A DNA stretch of 64,000 nt from Apostichopus japonicus (Eukaryota > Echinodermata > Holothuroidea > Aspidochirotida > Stichopodidae). Position numbers and translations under genes: made by a program. The stretch lies in contig NC_092564.1 of NCBI RefSeq assembly GCF_037975245.1, forward strand, positions 1,133,984-1,197,983, read 5' to 3'. This document shows, piece after piece, positions 38,825-50,197 of this stretch (the first letter of the stretch is position 1; every line of letters begins with the position of its first letter). The notes under the pieces were generated by a model. It was not told the DNA's origin. It saw only the letters and a list, made by a program, of their open reading frames with translations, and searched no databases.

Positions 38825-39422
38825 GCTGAATAACCGGATTAAGGAAGATTACTTCTTAGTGATAAATGAACAACAATAGAAGCTTAACGTAAGAAGGGAG
38901 AACTAGGGAGGGAATTATGCTTAGGTGGAGCGTAGCGTAACCTAGCAACGGTAAACAAGGTAACGCTACGGGGTGGCCTAACGAGAAAATGGAAGCTGAA
39001 ACGAAAATGAGAGAGCGAGAAATACATACAAAAAGGAGTGAATATACGTGAGCAATATGAATCCCCAAAAGGGGGACGAGAGAAACTAATTGGGGGGAAG
39101 AAGCTAGTAAACAAGCTAAGAAAACACAATAACAACAACACGCTTTAGCGTGGGGAGGAATAGGGCGGGAACCTAGGCAGTTTCGCGGAACTGCTAACCC
39201 CGCCGCAAACCAACCCGAGGAGGAAACGCACTACGAAAACAGTCTCCAAAACCCTCCCTTTTTGACAAAAAGGATACTTATCGGTCAGGAAAGGACTGTC
39301 AAACTTCTAAAGATCCGAAGCTAAAAAACTTCCGGCGATCGTCGAAGAAAACCAAGACAATTTTCCAAGGAAACTATCCACAAGAAAAATATGCGTGTAG
39401 GCACTTGGAATGGTAGAATGAA
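38825..39422 (-). other. 5' leader/promoter region of DIRS copy 1
   Basis: About 600 bp between the gag start and the right inverted repeat, without supported genes. It includes GGATACTTATC near 39271, also found at the same place in copy 2 (56163 onward). By analogy with other DIRS elements the promoter should lie here or in the adjoining repeat; no TATA or initiator could be assigned with confidence. Confidence 0.55.
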
Positions 39423-39553
39423 AAAGGAGGAGGGACCGGAAGGGGGGTCCGGTCATAGAGGGCGCACAGTGTTATTTATTTACCAGGACTTTATAGGCAC
39501 GGTAGAATGAGGTGCTAAGGTTGTGAGGAGACAGGTAAGCGAGGAGCGAAGTA
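39423..39553. repeat. Right terminus of DIRS copy 1 (inverted repeat + unique tip)
   Basis: 39423-39540 is the inverted partner of 33039-33156, identical by eye over 118 bp. The outer tip GAGGAGCGAAGTA (39541-39553) differs from the left tip and is matched instead by the right half of the ICR. This is the 5' end of the element. Confidence 0.92.
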
Positions 39554-40623
39554 AATTTGAAAATATTATAAAGGAAAAACAAAGAGAAAGTATTAGTTTC
39601 AGATCTATCCTCGTAGCTCACTATGACATCACAGATTTCTACAATGACATCAACCAGAGGAGACATGTTAACTACAACATCCTCAAAATGGCGCATTAGC
39701 CACTTTCAGCTGTTTCAAGGACTTGTTCTTAACACAGATCTCTATTAGCTAATTTATAATGGTTTAGTTAGTGTCTCCTTTAACTTGATGATTGAGATTA
39801 TTGCCGAGGGTTACGTTCAACTAGTAACCAGGTAAAACTCATCACTGTGTTCCCAAAAATACTAGAAAGTCTGTTAATAATGGACACTAAATTCTCAAAC
39901 TTTAACAGGCATTTTAATGCAAACCTAGAATCATTTTCACTCATGGAGACATTTTGTTCTCAAATCCAGCACTCTTGAATGCATGGCAATAACATAGTTT
40001 AAAATCATTACTAGAAGTACTTTCGAGACAAGTTTAGCAGTCTAGTACGAATCTTTAATGACCTTTAATAATGTTACACCCATACAGGCCTTCTCTCTTT
40101 TACACATGTATGATTTAATGTGATCTTTGATACAATATGTAGAGCTTTACATTTATAGCACAGTCTGTTACTGTAAATGAGTCTTTATAAACTTGTACCA
40201 ACCTTATACCCTACCTACGTTTGAAACTTCATATTCAATGTACTGAAGTCAGAGAAATCCTGTACTTATTGAAAGATGGTAATTTGTTTCCAGATAATTT
40301 ATGTTAAATTCTGAAAGTTAATGCTTCTTTAATAATGTTTGTAATGACACAGGCAATTTCTAAAGCACAAACCTTGTACTTGAAGATTTCACATGATTTT
40401 TCTTTATATGTTAACGAGTTAACAGAGCCATGAGACAGGAATGTTGTGTAGAGAGGGCTTTGTTTACATAGTCACATGAAAGTAGGATACGTTAGACTTG
40501 GCAAGTATCCACTTCCTTTATTACTCTTCCACTAAGAAACCCCACACCACCGTTGAACCTTTGATCAGTCCTAATATAATCCGGTGAGGAATTCGGTTTG
40601 GAGGACAGCAAGAGTGAGCAGAG

Positions 40624-40722
40624 ATGGAGCACGGACGACGCACTAACTATCTTAGCGTCAACACCACCGCCAGAACCCTTATTGCTAGAGACCGGTATCA
40701 GGTCTATAAATTGAAGCAGTAG
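40624..40722 (+). CDS. Short coding-like ORF, 32 codons, unknown
   Basis: ATG in a reasonable start context (AGAGATGG) opens a 32-codon frame ending TAG. The peptide begins MEHGRRTNYLSVNTTARTLI and ends YQVYKLKQ. The local GC content is higher than the surroundings and the residue mix is protein-like, but it matches no family I recognise. It lies opposite the host gene's strand. It could be a small peptide, an exon of an unseen plus-strand transcript, or chance. Confidence 0.2.
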   Translation: MEHGRRTNYLSVNTTARTLIARDRYQVYKLKQ

Positions 40723-41099
40723 GTGTTGAAATTATACACTATTGCTCTGAGCTGGGAGATACCTAGATGGAAGGAGAGAGTCTATATTTATTATCTAAGT
40801 AGGCCTGTCTCTGATACACAGAAAGAAAATGCATTTAATTTCTCCGGTCGGCTCCGATGTTTTGATACCGTTGTTCAATGTTTATTTATTGGGTCTTAGG
40901 AAAGACAACCGGTTCTGGTTTCCAGAGAGTATGGGACCGATAGCCATCAGCTGGGACTGCTATGTCAGCAGCACTTGGATGGAGTAATTAATGCATTAAC
41001 ATCCTGAAGGGATATGATGGAGAAGTTCTGATGTAACAGCCGACTTAAAATAACACCAGGGCAGGAAGTGAAGGTAAACGCATCATGACTGTAGATCAG

Positions 41100-41310
41100 G
41101 CAGCACAGCTAATCAGGAAATAGCAAGCAGGGACCTCATATGATTGGAATAAACCAAGCACTCAGAATCAGCTACTGTACTTAGAGAGTGCATTTGAAAT
41201 GATGCAGCACAGCTAATCAGGAAATAGCATGCAGGGACCTCATATGATTGGAATAAACCAAGCTCTTAGAATTAGCTACTTAGAGAGTGCATTTGAAATG
41301 ATGCAGCATG
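41100..41310. repeat. 104-bp direct duplication
   Basis: The segment starting GCAGCACAGCTAATCAGGAA at 41100 recurs at 41204 with a few substitutions and an 8-bp shorter end (TACTGTACTTAG versus TACTTAG type). Both copies contain CATATGATTGGAATAAACCA. Confidence 0.85.
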
Positions 41311-43007
41311 CTAGGAATGACAAATAATGTATGGAAGTAAGGAAACATGATACCCTATCACTCACAGAAGACTATCTGATTATTATGTTATCATCAACCT
41401 TTTGCTAGTTGTTTCAGAAGTTGCTTGAGAATTGACTCAAACACAAATATGGGGCCTTGTAAATAATGCCAAAGAAAGAATATCTGTTTCCCTCTAAGTA
41501 AAATAGCACAACTAACAGATGAAATGGGAATTTAACATTTGTGGACTCTGTTATTATGTCAAGGGAGTAAAGAAACAGCCGTAGAAATATACAATTGTTT
41601 TCAATCTTCTTAACTTCTCAACCAGAAAAATTTCACCAATATGAGATAAGGAATGTGGCAATGTACTTTATAGAATTTGCATCAATTTCAATGTTATTTC
41701 GGAAATCAGTGGCAAATTCATAGAGGCTCTTGCTTAGCTTGACCCACTGTGACTTTTACAACATGAGCCATCCTGTGCTAAACAGCATCATTGAACAGTA
41801 TAAAGTCTTCGTGTTCAGTCCTATGGGTATGACAAACAAGGAATTAACTTCCTCAAAGATACAGCGAGAAGGCAGAACTTGGGGTGATATCAAACACCAG
41901 GCTGAGTGGTAAGAATGAATGATGAAAGGATACAGTTTACATTATGGTGATGTACAAGAAGATGAAGCTCATTCAGATAAACAGAAGATATAAATAAAGA
42001 AAATAAATTATCCTTAATTGCTAATAACTATTGTTTTTGTTTCTTTAATCGGACTCTTATGAACCCACAATTTGAATTTTTAGATCACCTATCAACATTT
42101 AGTGACACAAAAGACTTTTCACACAGAAAAGCAGGTATTCATAGTTAGTTTTCCTTTACCTATTTATCCCCCCAAGTTTAAACTTCATCGCAAGCATCCA
42201 GGGTTCCTCTTTGACAATTCAATTCTCTATTTTACACATCAATGGTTCCAAGGTGTTCATATTTTCAATCTAAACCAAACATTTCTTTAACTTTTCATTA
42301 ACCCAACAGCTGTTTTTGAACCCTTCAATGAACATCCCAGCACCTGGTTTAGCAATAATTTCAATACCTATCAAATGTGATATCTTTTAACGGACGAATA
42401 TGTAATCACTGGACAGAAGCTCAATTAGCTACAGAATTTAATTATTTTTGCAACACAAATCTCAATTCTTATCTAAGCACTCAGGGCAGACTCGGTGTGT
42501 TAGTCAATGGCATTTAATCTCTCTTCAACTATATGACTAATAATAAGTGGAACACTACTTTAACAAATGAGTCACTGAATAGGCTAGGGAGAACTCTATA
42601 GGGCAGCTGCAGAGCCCTAGTGTATGCATGTATAGGTAAGGTGTGGTAACAGAGTGCTGCAGGCATTCAACAAGTTCTGATGTGTCTTAACAGTGCTAAT
42701 GTACTGGATTGGATGTTTCTCGCTTTTTCTGACTATGTCTGTACACTTGTTATCTTTACAACTCTACATCCTTTTCAAGTAAGACCCAAAGAGAACAACA
42801 ACTAGGCAGATAAAAAATACAATGATTGTAGAGGTGATGTCAGGCTCTAGATGGCTGTTAAATTTAAAGTTACGGCTGTAAAAGAGTATACACAATGTAG
42901 GAAGTTGAACAAACTGTGCTTCCAAATTCACAATGAGAAGATTGAAGAGAAACAGTGAAGAGAAGAAGAAGAGTCCTGAAGAAAGATATCTCCCCTGAGA
43001 GCCATGG

Positions 43008-43180
43008 TCACATCTCACCAGGGCCAGGGCCACACCTTGTCAGGGTCACATCTTACCAGGGCCACATCTTACCAGGGCCAGATCTGGCCAGGGCCAGTCT
43101 GGCCAGGGTCACATCTGGCCATGGTTAGGGCCACATCTGGCCAGTGCCACATCTTACCAGAGCCAGGGCCAGGCCCATGC
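43008..43180. repeat. Short degenerate minisatellite (CCAGGGCCACATCT)
   Basis: About ten imperfect 14-17-bp units of the type CCAGGGCCACATCTTA / CCAGGGTCACATCTGG. It ends about 85 bp downstream of the donor of the exon at 43264-43602, inside the intron. Confidence 0.8.
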
Positions 43181-43263
43181 TAGATTTGGTAGATTTAATA
43201 CCATTAGTGCAATATTTGCAGATACGATATAGGAAGGAGAGAAGGAAAGTAAATGCAACTCAC

Positions 43264-43602
43264 CCTTTGAGTTCGTCGCCGTTTCAAAGCTAGAATGAAT
43301 CCAACGGAGGATGTTGTGATACAGAGAACAATGGCCACAATGTTGGTCACACAGTTAGCAAACATAATATTCCTGAGAACTGGTTCTTCCAGCATGTGAC
43401 AGTTAGTGGTGCCTGCATACATGAGTAACTTCAGCCCATCGGTACAGTCATGGATGCTGGTACAGCAGAGACAACTATTCTTCTCCAGTGAGGGCACACA
43501 ATTCTCTACTGACTGGAGTTCCATCCCTCCCAGTCCAGCCAAGGTAGTGGCAACCAAGTGAAGGAGAATACAAAGGCAGGATAGAACAGTGTAGAAACCC
43601 AA
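43264..43602 (-). CDS. Exon with two membrane segments and cysteine-rich loop, TMEM255-like
   Basis: A 339-nt minus-strand exon (113 codons, phase 0 at both ends) lies between acceptor CTTTCTTCAG above 43602 and donor AGG|GTGAGT below 43264. It opens with a hydrophobic helix (GFYTVLSCLCILLHLVATTL), followed by a loop with NSCLCC, a HDC and a TNC cysteine, then a second helix (about residues 81-105) ending in the basic stop-transfer run KRRR. The arrangement CxCC-x4-C, a later cysteine, helix and basic residues matches the last extracellular loop and TM4 of TMEM255A/B (human protein has TCFCC at the same place, recalled, not searched). Some other tetraspan adaptors (ENTREP/FAM189) have a similar layout, so the exact family is less sure than the gene itself. 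Confidence 0.8.
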
Positions 43603-44231
43603 CTGAAGAAAGAGAACAGAAGCAACAGATAATCTACTGCACCTACAGATATTGTATGAGAGCCAACAAAAGTTATCTAGGCTACTTGTACACTAAAATG
43701 AATACTGTGAAATGCGAAATGAAATCTGCCAATTGATGGTTCCTTGTTGATCGACATCCATCAAGGATTAATCTACTATACATGGTATAGCACAACATAA
43801 CACTATATGCAAAATGGCTGAACTGCTGTACATTGTAAATTCAATGATGCTAATTAGCAGTATTTGTTAATAGATCTATACATTAGTCTAGAGCTAATTA
43901 TGTTACTTTGTATATATTTCATTCATTCATTACCCTCAAACTTGCTGTATACAATATACAGACTGAAAGTATTCCCAGATTGTGTTTAGAGGTTTTACAT
44001 ATTGTGGCCCCTACTGCCTTCAATTGACCTTTGACCTCCTCTTCAAACAACGGGCATGTTGTACTTAAATTGGGGCCTTCTTGAGTGTGTGTTAAAATTC
44101 AAACATAACAACCGGTTACATGTGTACACATATAGATGCAACCATGATTGCTAATGTTTATGATTGCCATCAAAAACCAACAAGGAATGTTGTCTTGAAG
44201 AATGTCAAAGTATGATACTTATAATACTTAC
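43603..44231 (-). other. Short intron of the TMEM255-like gene
   Basis: A 629-bp intron between the 57-nt exon and the 339-nt exon, with GTAAGT donor and TTTCTTCAG acceptor on the minus strand. AT-rich, with no internal feature of note. Confidence 0.65.
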
Positions 44232-44288
44232 AGAGAGTGAGGAAGGCTGCCGCCATGCAATCACGCCTACACCACCAGTAAACAGAAG
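44232..44288 (-). CDS. Small exon, end of second membrane segment, TMEM255-like
   Basis: A 57-nt minus-strand exon (19 codons) has acceptor TTTTTCTACAG above 44288 and a consensus donor (T|GTAAGT) below 44232. It encodes a Gly-rich hydrophobic stretch (LLFTGGVGVIAWRQPSSLS) typical of the cytoplasmic end of TM2 in four-helix proteins of the TMEM255 and ENTREP type. It joins in phase 0 to the exon at 43264-43602, 0.6 kb away. The exon or exons with the initiator methionine and TM1 should lie upstream (higher coordinates); I looked through 44300-64000 and could not identify them, so they may be short or beyond the window. Confidence 0.7.
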
Positions 44289-47200
44289 CTGTAGAAAAAT
44301 AAAGGAATACAATAGATAATACAGACATGTCAACTATAATATCAACTATAAACCAAATCTCACTGGTCCTTTCTAGTTATAGGAAGTACAAGATGCTAAC
44401 TGCACAGAACTCATACTTTTCTAAATTATGAGTGATAACTCCATTCATGTTATTCTTCTATCCTCTAGAACATGCGACCTGCTTGAAAGCATTTACATCA
44501 AATACAGTTCAATGTTTTGCTCAAAATTGTGAGTATACAGATTTCAACAACATTCTGCATATAAGTATTACATGAGCGGATGAGCCTGGTTAGGACACTA
44601 CTTTTTTTTACCAGATTACAGTTTAAAACTACTATATTGAGTGGGTGTTGGATAGGTCGCTCCAGATAAAATGTAGTTAGAGTGCTTTACTTGTGAGGGG
44701 ACAGGTAAGTGAGAATTGACTCAGTATATTACTGATGCACTGAGATATGGAATTACTCCCAATAACAATGTAATATGTAGAAGACAGGTAAGGATGCCGG
44801 GGCAAAGGAAATCATGTTTACCAACCTTGAATGAAATGCTTTAATATTACAGATACAAAACCCAAGGCGGTAACTTTACAAGTGTTGATTCTTTATCAAG
44901 CTTGAGTTACAGTCAATGATGCTACTGAGATGATATGATCATGGTATCAACTCAGAGTCCTATTTTACTTGGACAGCTAATCCTCCTGGTCACATCAAAT
45001 CTTCCTTCCTAAAGCAGTGTTGCTTAATTGCTGGGTCAATCCTGCAAGCCGCTTGACAAGACCTCTTGGAATTGTAAGTTCCAGGCATATCTTTCTAATT
45101 CAAAATGATTTATTCACACCAAGTATCTCTGAACCTGACATAAGCAGCCTACAGGGTTTGCATTAAAGCAATGCAACCATATCCATAGATACTGTACATT
45201 CTTAAGTTTTTACAAGTCTTACAATAATTAAACAACATTTTTGCTTTTCTTACAGTATGTATAAAGTTACATGTCTGATTATCTCAAAAGTACATCTACT
45301 TATTAATTTCATAAGCTCTGAGGATATCTCTGGGTAATTTAAAGCCCCGGAATCTTTTCCTGAATACAGTGTAAATCATGAAAACGATACGGATATAAAA
45401 TGCTCTGAGATTTGTTGAAAGCTCTGACAATACAGTGTCCAAATATATGCCTGCATTGCAGACCATCAAAGCATTGCTTGGCTGCAAAAAAAAGTGTCCA
45501 AAGTTGAAATATTTTAGAAACAAATTTCTGTTCAACATTTTAGATACCACAATTTAGAACCAATTTTCAGTGAAACTGATGCAATTTAGAGGGTTCATCT
45601 AAAACCAACAATTATCAGGAACATAAAATAATCCATATTACATCAATATGAGGTTTTAACCAAAGCTAAATTTAAAACAAAGGAATGTGGAATGAGAGAA
45701 TGAGGGCAGGAAATGTCATCTTTAAAATTATTCTTAAAGACTAAACAATATGCCACTTTAAAATGAAAGAGAAAATTATCTAGGACAGTCTGAGGCCATA
45801 ATTTGACTAAAAGGCATTCCTATCATTGACATCGTCTGCAGCAAGATAATTTAAAAGTAGCTTCTTTGACAAACCATTAAAATAACACAACCAATTCACT
45901 ATAATCATAAAATTAAAATTCTTCTCTGGATGTGGCAAGGGACTTTCATAGGGCTCTGGCCATGGTGGACAACACTGGATTACCAGACACAAATGGATGT
46001 GTTGGCAGTGGCACTGAACTATAACACAAACATGCTTCAACAGGCACTATTAATGAATTACATGAATGTTACAAGCAATGTTTATAATTATGCAGAGGGC
46101 AGCTAGGTACAGTTAAATAGAGCAATCGTCAAACCTTACAATGGGAGAGGAATCTAGTAAACCCTAGCACTCTTTTGCAGTCAGTTGATCATGTTAACTG
46201 AGCAGAAGAATAAAATGACTTCTAATAGTCAGTAACATCTCAATTATATTGAATCTGGTGTGAATTTAGTAGAATATGGTTATGAAACTCAACCAAATGT
46301 TACACTGCAGCTTTTTGAGATAGGTCCATAATTTTTCCAGACAAACTACCAAAAATGGGCATTTGCTCAACATACAATTGTAATTATTGATCAAGCTAAG
46401 ACAACCTTGTACATATTTTCACCAAAGGAATATAGATTAATGACAAACAAAAAAATAAAAAATATTAAGAAAAAATCAATTCAACTCCATTCAATGATGA
46501 TTCCATTCCATCCCATATCATTGGCCTGATCTAGACACTTTTTCATCACCACACTTAATCAATGGAAACCTGAAAATTTCATACATTTTGAACATCATTA
46601 TATGAAATGAAACTTGAATAGCAAAGCCTAATACTACATTATTAGTATCATAGAAACTGATCAGAATCAATAGCTGCTTAAACATACATCATTAACTCTG
46701 GAGATAATCCAGTACATTTATTTCAATGAGACATCCATGCTCTATTTGAATCTTTATCCTTTTGTGGTTTGATTATTTGTCATTTACAATCCTACTATAC
46801 ATTTGATTTATCCAGTGGTAATTAAAATCCACCAATCTCTGTGTATAGACCATAAAGTCGGCTTCCCTAGGTAGTACTGCAACAATTATACAAGACATAA
46901 GATTTGTGGTCTTGATTATAAATTTATGATTCATCATAAAACTTGTCTCTCTTGAACAGACGTGGCATTCTGAAGAGAAGATCAAGCTGAAGAGAAATGT
47001 AAAGTAGAATTGACATTAATGAATCAGTGGCTTTTAACATTAATTGTTTAGCTTTACACGCATGGGCTGACAACACCATTTAGTATGCACTACAAAGAAC
47101 CACTGTTGGTGATTTATTTTATTTTATATTAAATGATAAACATAAAAAAATTAAGATTTTTTTTTAATTGGATTTTTGTTTCATTAAAATCTGATTTTTT

Positions 47201-49515
47201 ATTATTTGGACCATTTTTTTTTTTTAAATTTATTTCATCTCATTATATGCCCTCATGTGTCTGTCCATTTGTATACTTGGAAATTTGTGTTGCCCCTGGA
47301 ATAGGTACTTTCTGATCTAGTGCCAAACTTGTAGAAGTAGCACTTGCCTTAATTCAGACATACTAATGTTATTATTAATAATAACATAATACATTTTCCA
47401 ATAAGGTTATGATAGGAAAATGGATGGAAAATGGACAGGTGAGTATTAACAGCCACTTTAATTATAATCATGAGTAATACAATCAATGTAGGTTTAATTA
47501 TATACTGCCACTTTGTAATAAGATGGAAAATGTACTGTAGGTAGTAATCAAGAAAATAAGTTAGATACATACAGTCCATTGAAAAATGATGAAATCCGAA
47601 AAAGATGTATATTATAAGTAAATTGCTTGTGCATTAGGATTCACACAGCTTGAATGTATCAGAGTTAGTTGGAGGTCTACTTTATCAATGATGTCACTGA
47701 TCAAAGATACTTTTAAGATGGAAGTAACCCTTGGAGGAAGAGTTGAATGTGCCTGCGAGTTACATTCTAATGACTCATACCATGCTAGGGAAGGACTTAC
47801 TGCTGTTCTTTCCAGGAATTTCTGACTCCACCTGTATTGCATGCAACCCACTTGAACACACTGCTAAACACTTCATTTAATTTAAGTCTTCATTTGTAGC
47901 TGTACCCAAGACAGTCAAAACAGTCATAGACCAACCAAATTGCTTATGGTTGCAAATTAATTTGAATATCCAGCACACTGTATCTTTTGGTAGTTTTCTT
48001 ACTTTTTCTAGATACACGAACAGGTCTAGAAGTGGATCAATACTGGCCCATGTTTGCAAATGTTACTATATTTAAGTAGTTTCATAGATTAAGTAGACAA
48101 GACTGCATGTGTATTGATAAGAGGCAGTAAACAAAGGAGTGAAGTTCATGTAGGTGCTTACACTAAGTGTAATGTTAGAATGCATTCAATAGTCTTGCAT
48201 ATCTTCCTAGTGTTCCATACATTGGCAACTTGGCTATTAAATAAGCAGTTGTTGTTATTATTACTGTCATACTCAGCAGCTGATATCACACAAAGCTGTA
48301 GATGCCCGGAGAGATGCTAGAATTCAATTTATAGAACAATAAACTCATATATGAATGTAGAAACAAGTGAGCTGCCCAGTGGGGATTTCCAAGAAAAGAT
48401 GCTTTATCCTAGCAATGAATTTAAACACATGAAACCAGACCTATTTTGATCCGACTGAATGTTAGTGAGGAGGGACAATTCATCTAGACAGAATAAGCAT
48501 TTATAATCACTGGCCATTCTAATTAACGTTTTGGAAATGTCAATGATACCTTTGAGCTACTTTCTCAGATTTAATTCCATTTATCTACCCGTCCATCCCC
48601 TATTGGTTGTATTCATTGTCCTGTGAATATCACTAAATGAAAACCTGTGTTTTCAAACTGCGATTGCAATACACATATATTTGCATCTCAAACCAACCAC
48701 CAGGTTTGTATATTACACGCTATGCCACTGGCCGCCTTATTTTAACGGTAGAGAACCATGGCATTAGCTTTGTATGATGCAGTTATAACACTTAATAGTG
48801 CAAAGATGCTGGTTTGTCAGGGTCACAGAGCTTTACTACAGTAGCAATACAAACCATAGGTTGGTGAAAATTAGCAATAAGATACTGGCAGCTTTACTCT
48901 CTGACAGCAGTAATTGTTAGTTCAATATGTTTATACTTCGGTGGTCCCCATAGATGTGTGAATGTGTTGCAATAGTTCTTGACTATCATCACACAACCTC
49001 ATGCTGAAGTCATAATTTAACACTAAAGTACACCACATACAATGACCTTGGATTCCTTATAAAGTAACATTTGTCTACCTCTGATAGCAAAGTCAGTGCC
49101 ATAGAGACTTCTCCAATAGTGTCTTGTAAATAATTGCTACATATTTTTAACTTGGTAGATTCAAATTGAAAATGTTACCATAACGCCCAACTGATAAATG
49201 TTGACCTAAATAGATCAGACAATCATCTGATGGTCACTACTGACCAAATTTAAGCAAGCAGCTCCACACGCACTTTCATTCACAGAAAATACTTTGTTCA
49301 CTACTTTAACAGTGCTGCTTGATGTCTGGGAATTTTTTTTCTACCTTGACAGAAATATAATCAGTGTTTTTAAGTCAGTGCATGGAAGTTTCTATCCCTA
49401 TAGTATATACCTATATTTCAAGCAATGACTATGATTTTTTTCAACAATCCAGGAAAGGTCTTTTGACACATTTTAGAAAAGTTGACAACTTTATAGTCAA
49501 CATAGTTACCTGTCA
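44289..49515. other. Upstream intron, no exon identified
   Basis: AT-rich DNA upstream of the 57-nt exon. At 44692-44715, TTGTGAGGGGACAGGTAAGTGAG resembles the conserved part of the DIRS terminal repeats and may be a relic. The minus-strand frame ending at 45296 follows a good TTTTTTTTGCAG acceptor-like site but has no recognisable protein. The expected first-membrane-segment exon was not found. Confidence 0.45.
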
Positions 49516-49518
49516 AAT

Positions 49519-49669
49519 ATTATAAAACTTACTGGTTTATATATTTACTTCGTTCCCCACTTACCTGTCTCCCCACAACCTATGCACCGCATTCTACCGT
49601 GTCTAGAATGCCCTGGTAATCTTTTAACACTGTACACCCTCATTGGCCCTAATGGCCTTCCTTCATTTT
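49519..49669. repeat. Left terminus of DIRS copy 2
   Basis: The unique tip ATTATAAAACTTACTGGTTT (49519-49538) is shared in type with copy 1. The inverted repeat 49541-49669 is identical to 56308-56436 by eye. Unlike copy 1, the bases after TATTTAC here are TTCGTTCCCCAC, the right-end type, while the ICR still predicts GAGTGACCCAC. Confidence 0.9.
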
Positions 49670-50097
49670 GAGACCACTTTCCCACAAAGTGGCCCCTGAC
49701 GCGACCTCGGGGAGGGTGGCGGGTAAACCCTGCCACCCGCCGAGCTCGCCGAGAAGGAAAAATCTAACGCTAACAAAGACTGCTGACGCCTCCAGGCGGA
49801 GCCCACCCTGAACAGTCGGGGTGGGGGTCCGCCCTCCATCACCCCGTAGGCGTGCCTCCCCCTACACTTACAGAGGCCTAATTGAACAAGGGGACGAGGC
49901 CCATACTACCTTAGATGGTAAAGAGTAACCTGGTAAACCAAACTAAGGAAACAACACCCACCGATAGACAAGTAGCCGCAGGCGACCCAGGGGTGGCGAT
50001 GTCTATCGACGAAACGCGAGGAGTCAAGAGTCAGGTCGAACGACCGCTCCCCCGTCCGGCTGCGTCCCACCTCCCTCGGGGGAGGGTGGCGGGAAAT
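49670..50097 (-). other. 3' noncoding region of DIRS copy 2
   Basis: GC-rich segment between the left inverted repeat and the ICR, equivalent to 33157-33633 in copy 1. No supported coding sequence. Confidence 0.55.
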
Positions 50098-50197
50098 GGA
50101 GACAGGTAAGTGGGTCACTCGTAAATATATAAACCAGTAAGTTTTATAATATTTACTTCGTTCCCCACTTACCTGTCTCCCCACAACCTATGCACCG
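50098..50197. repeat. Internal complementary region of DIRS copy 2
   Basis: The left half is the reverse complement of the (ancestral) left terminus and the right half that of the right terminus, meeting at ATT (50151-50153). Same 100-bp length as in copy 1. It disagrees with the actual left terminus at about ten bases after TATTTAC. Confidence 0.88.

Larger units (their letters stand above)
33000..39553 (-). mobile_element. DIRS-like tyrosine-recombinase retrotransposon, near-complete (copy 1)
   Basis: A 6.55-kb GC-rich island in AT-rich intron, transcribed leftwards. It has inverted terminal repeats, an internal complementary region made of both termini, and genes in the order gag, reverse transcriptase-RNase H, tyrosine recombinase (YR). 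This is the DIRS architecture; LTR elements have direct repeats and an integrase instead. There is no target duplication of the usual kind: AAT abuts both ends (32997-32999, 39554-39556), consistent with recombinase-mediated insertion of a circle. The terminal repeats are identical over 118 bp, implying a recent insertion or homogenisation. No methyltransferase domain, present in some DIRS elements, is visible. It sits in an intron of the TMEM255-like gene in the same orientation. Confidence 0.93.
39557..43007. other. Intron (right part), no confirmed gene
   Basis: AT-rich DNA between DIRS copy 1 and the membrane-segment exon. A 104-bp duplication (41100-41310) and one short coding-like plus-strand frame (40624-40722) are listed separately. 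The hydrophobic minus-strand frame at 42764-43033 lacks splice support. Confidence 0.5.

Noticed and set aside
42764-43033. Hydrophobic 89-codon minus-strand frame as a further membrane exon
   Set aside because: T-rich composition explains the hydrophobicity; it overlaps the minisatellite edge and has no good splice sites.
45296-45550. Terminal exon candidate after a TTTTTTTTGCAG acceptor-like site
   Set aside because: Good acceptor but unknown peptide, and a stop codon here would fall upstream of confirmed exons of the same-strand gene.
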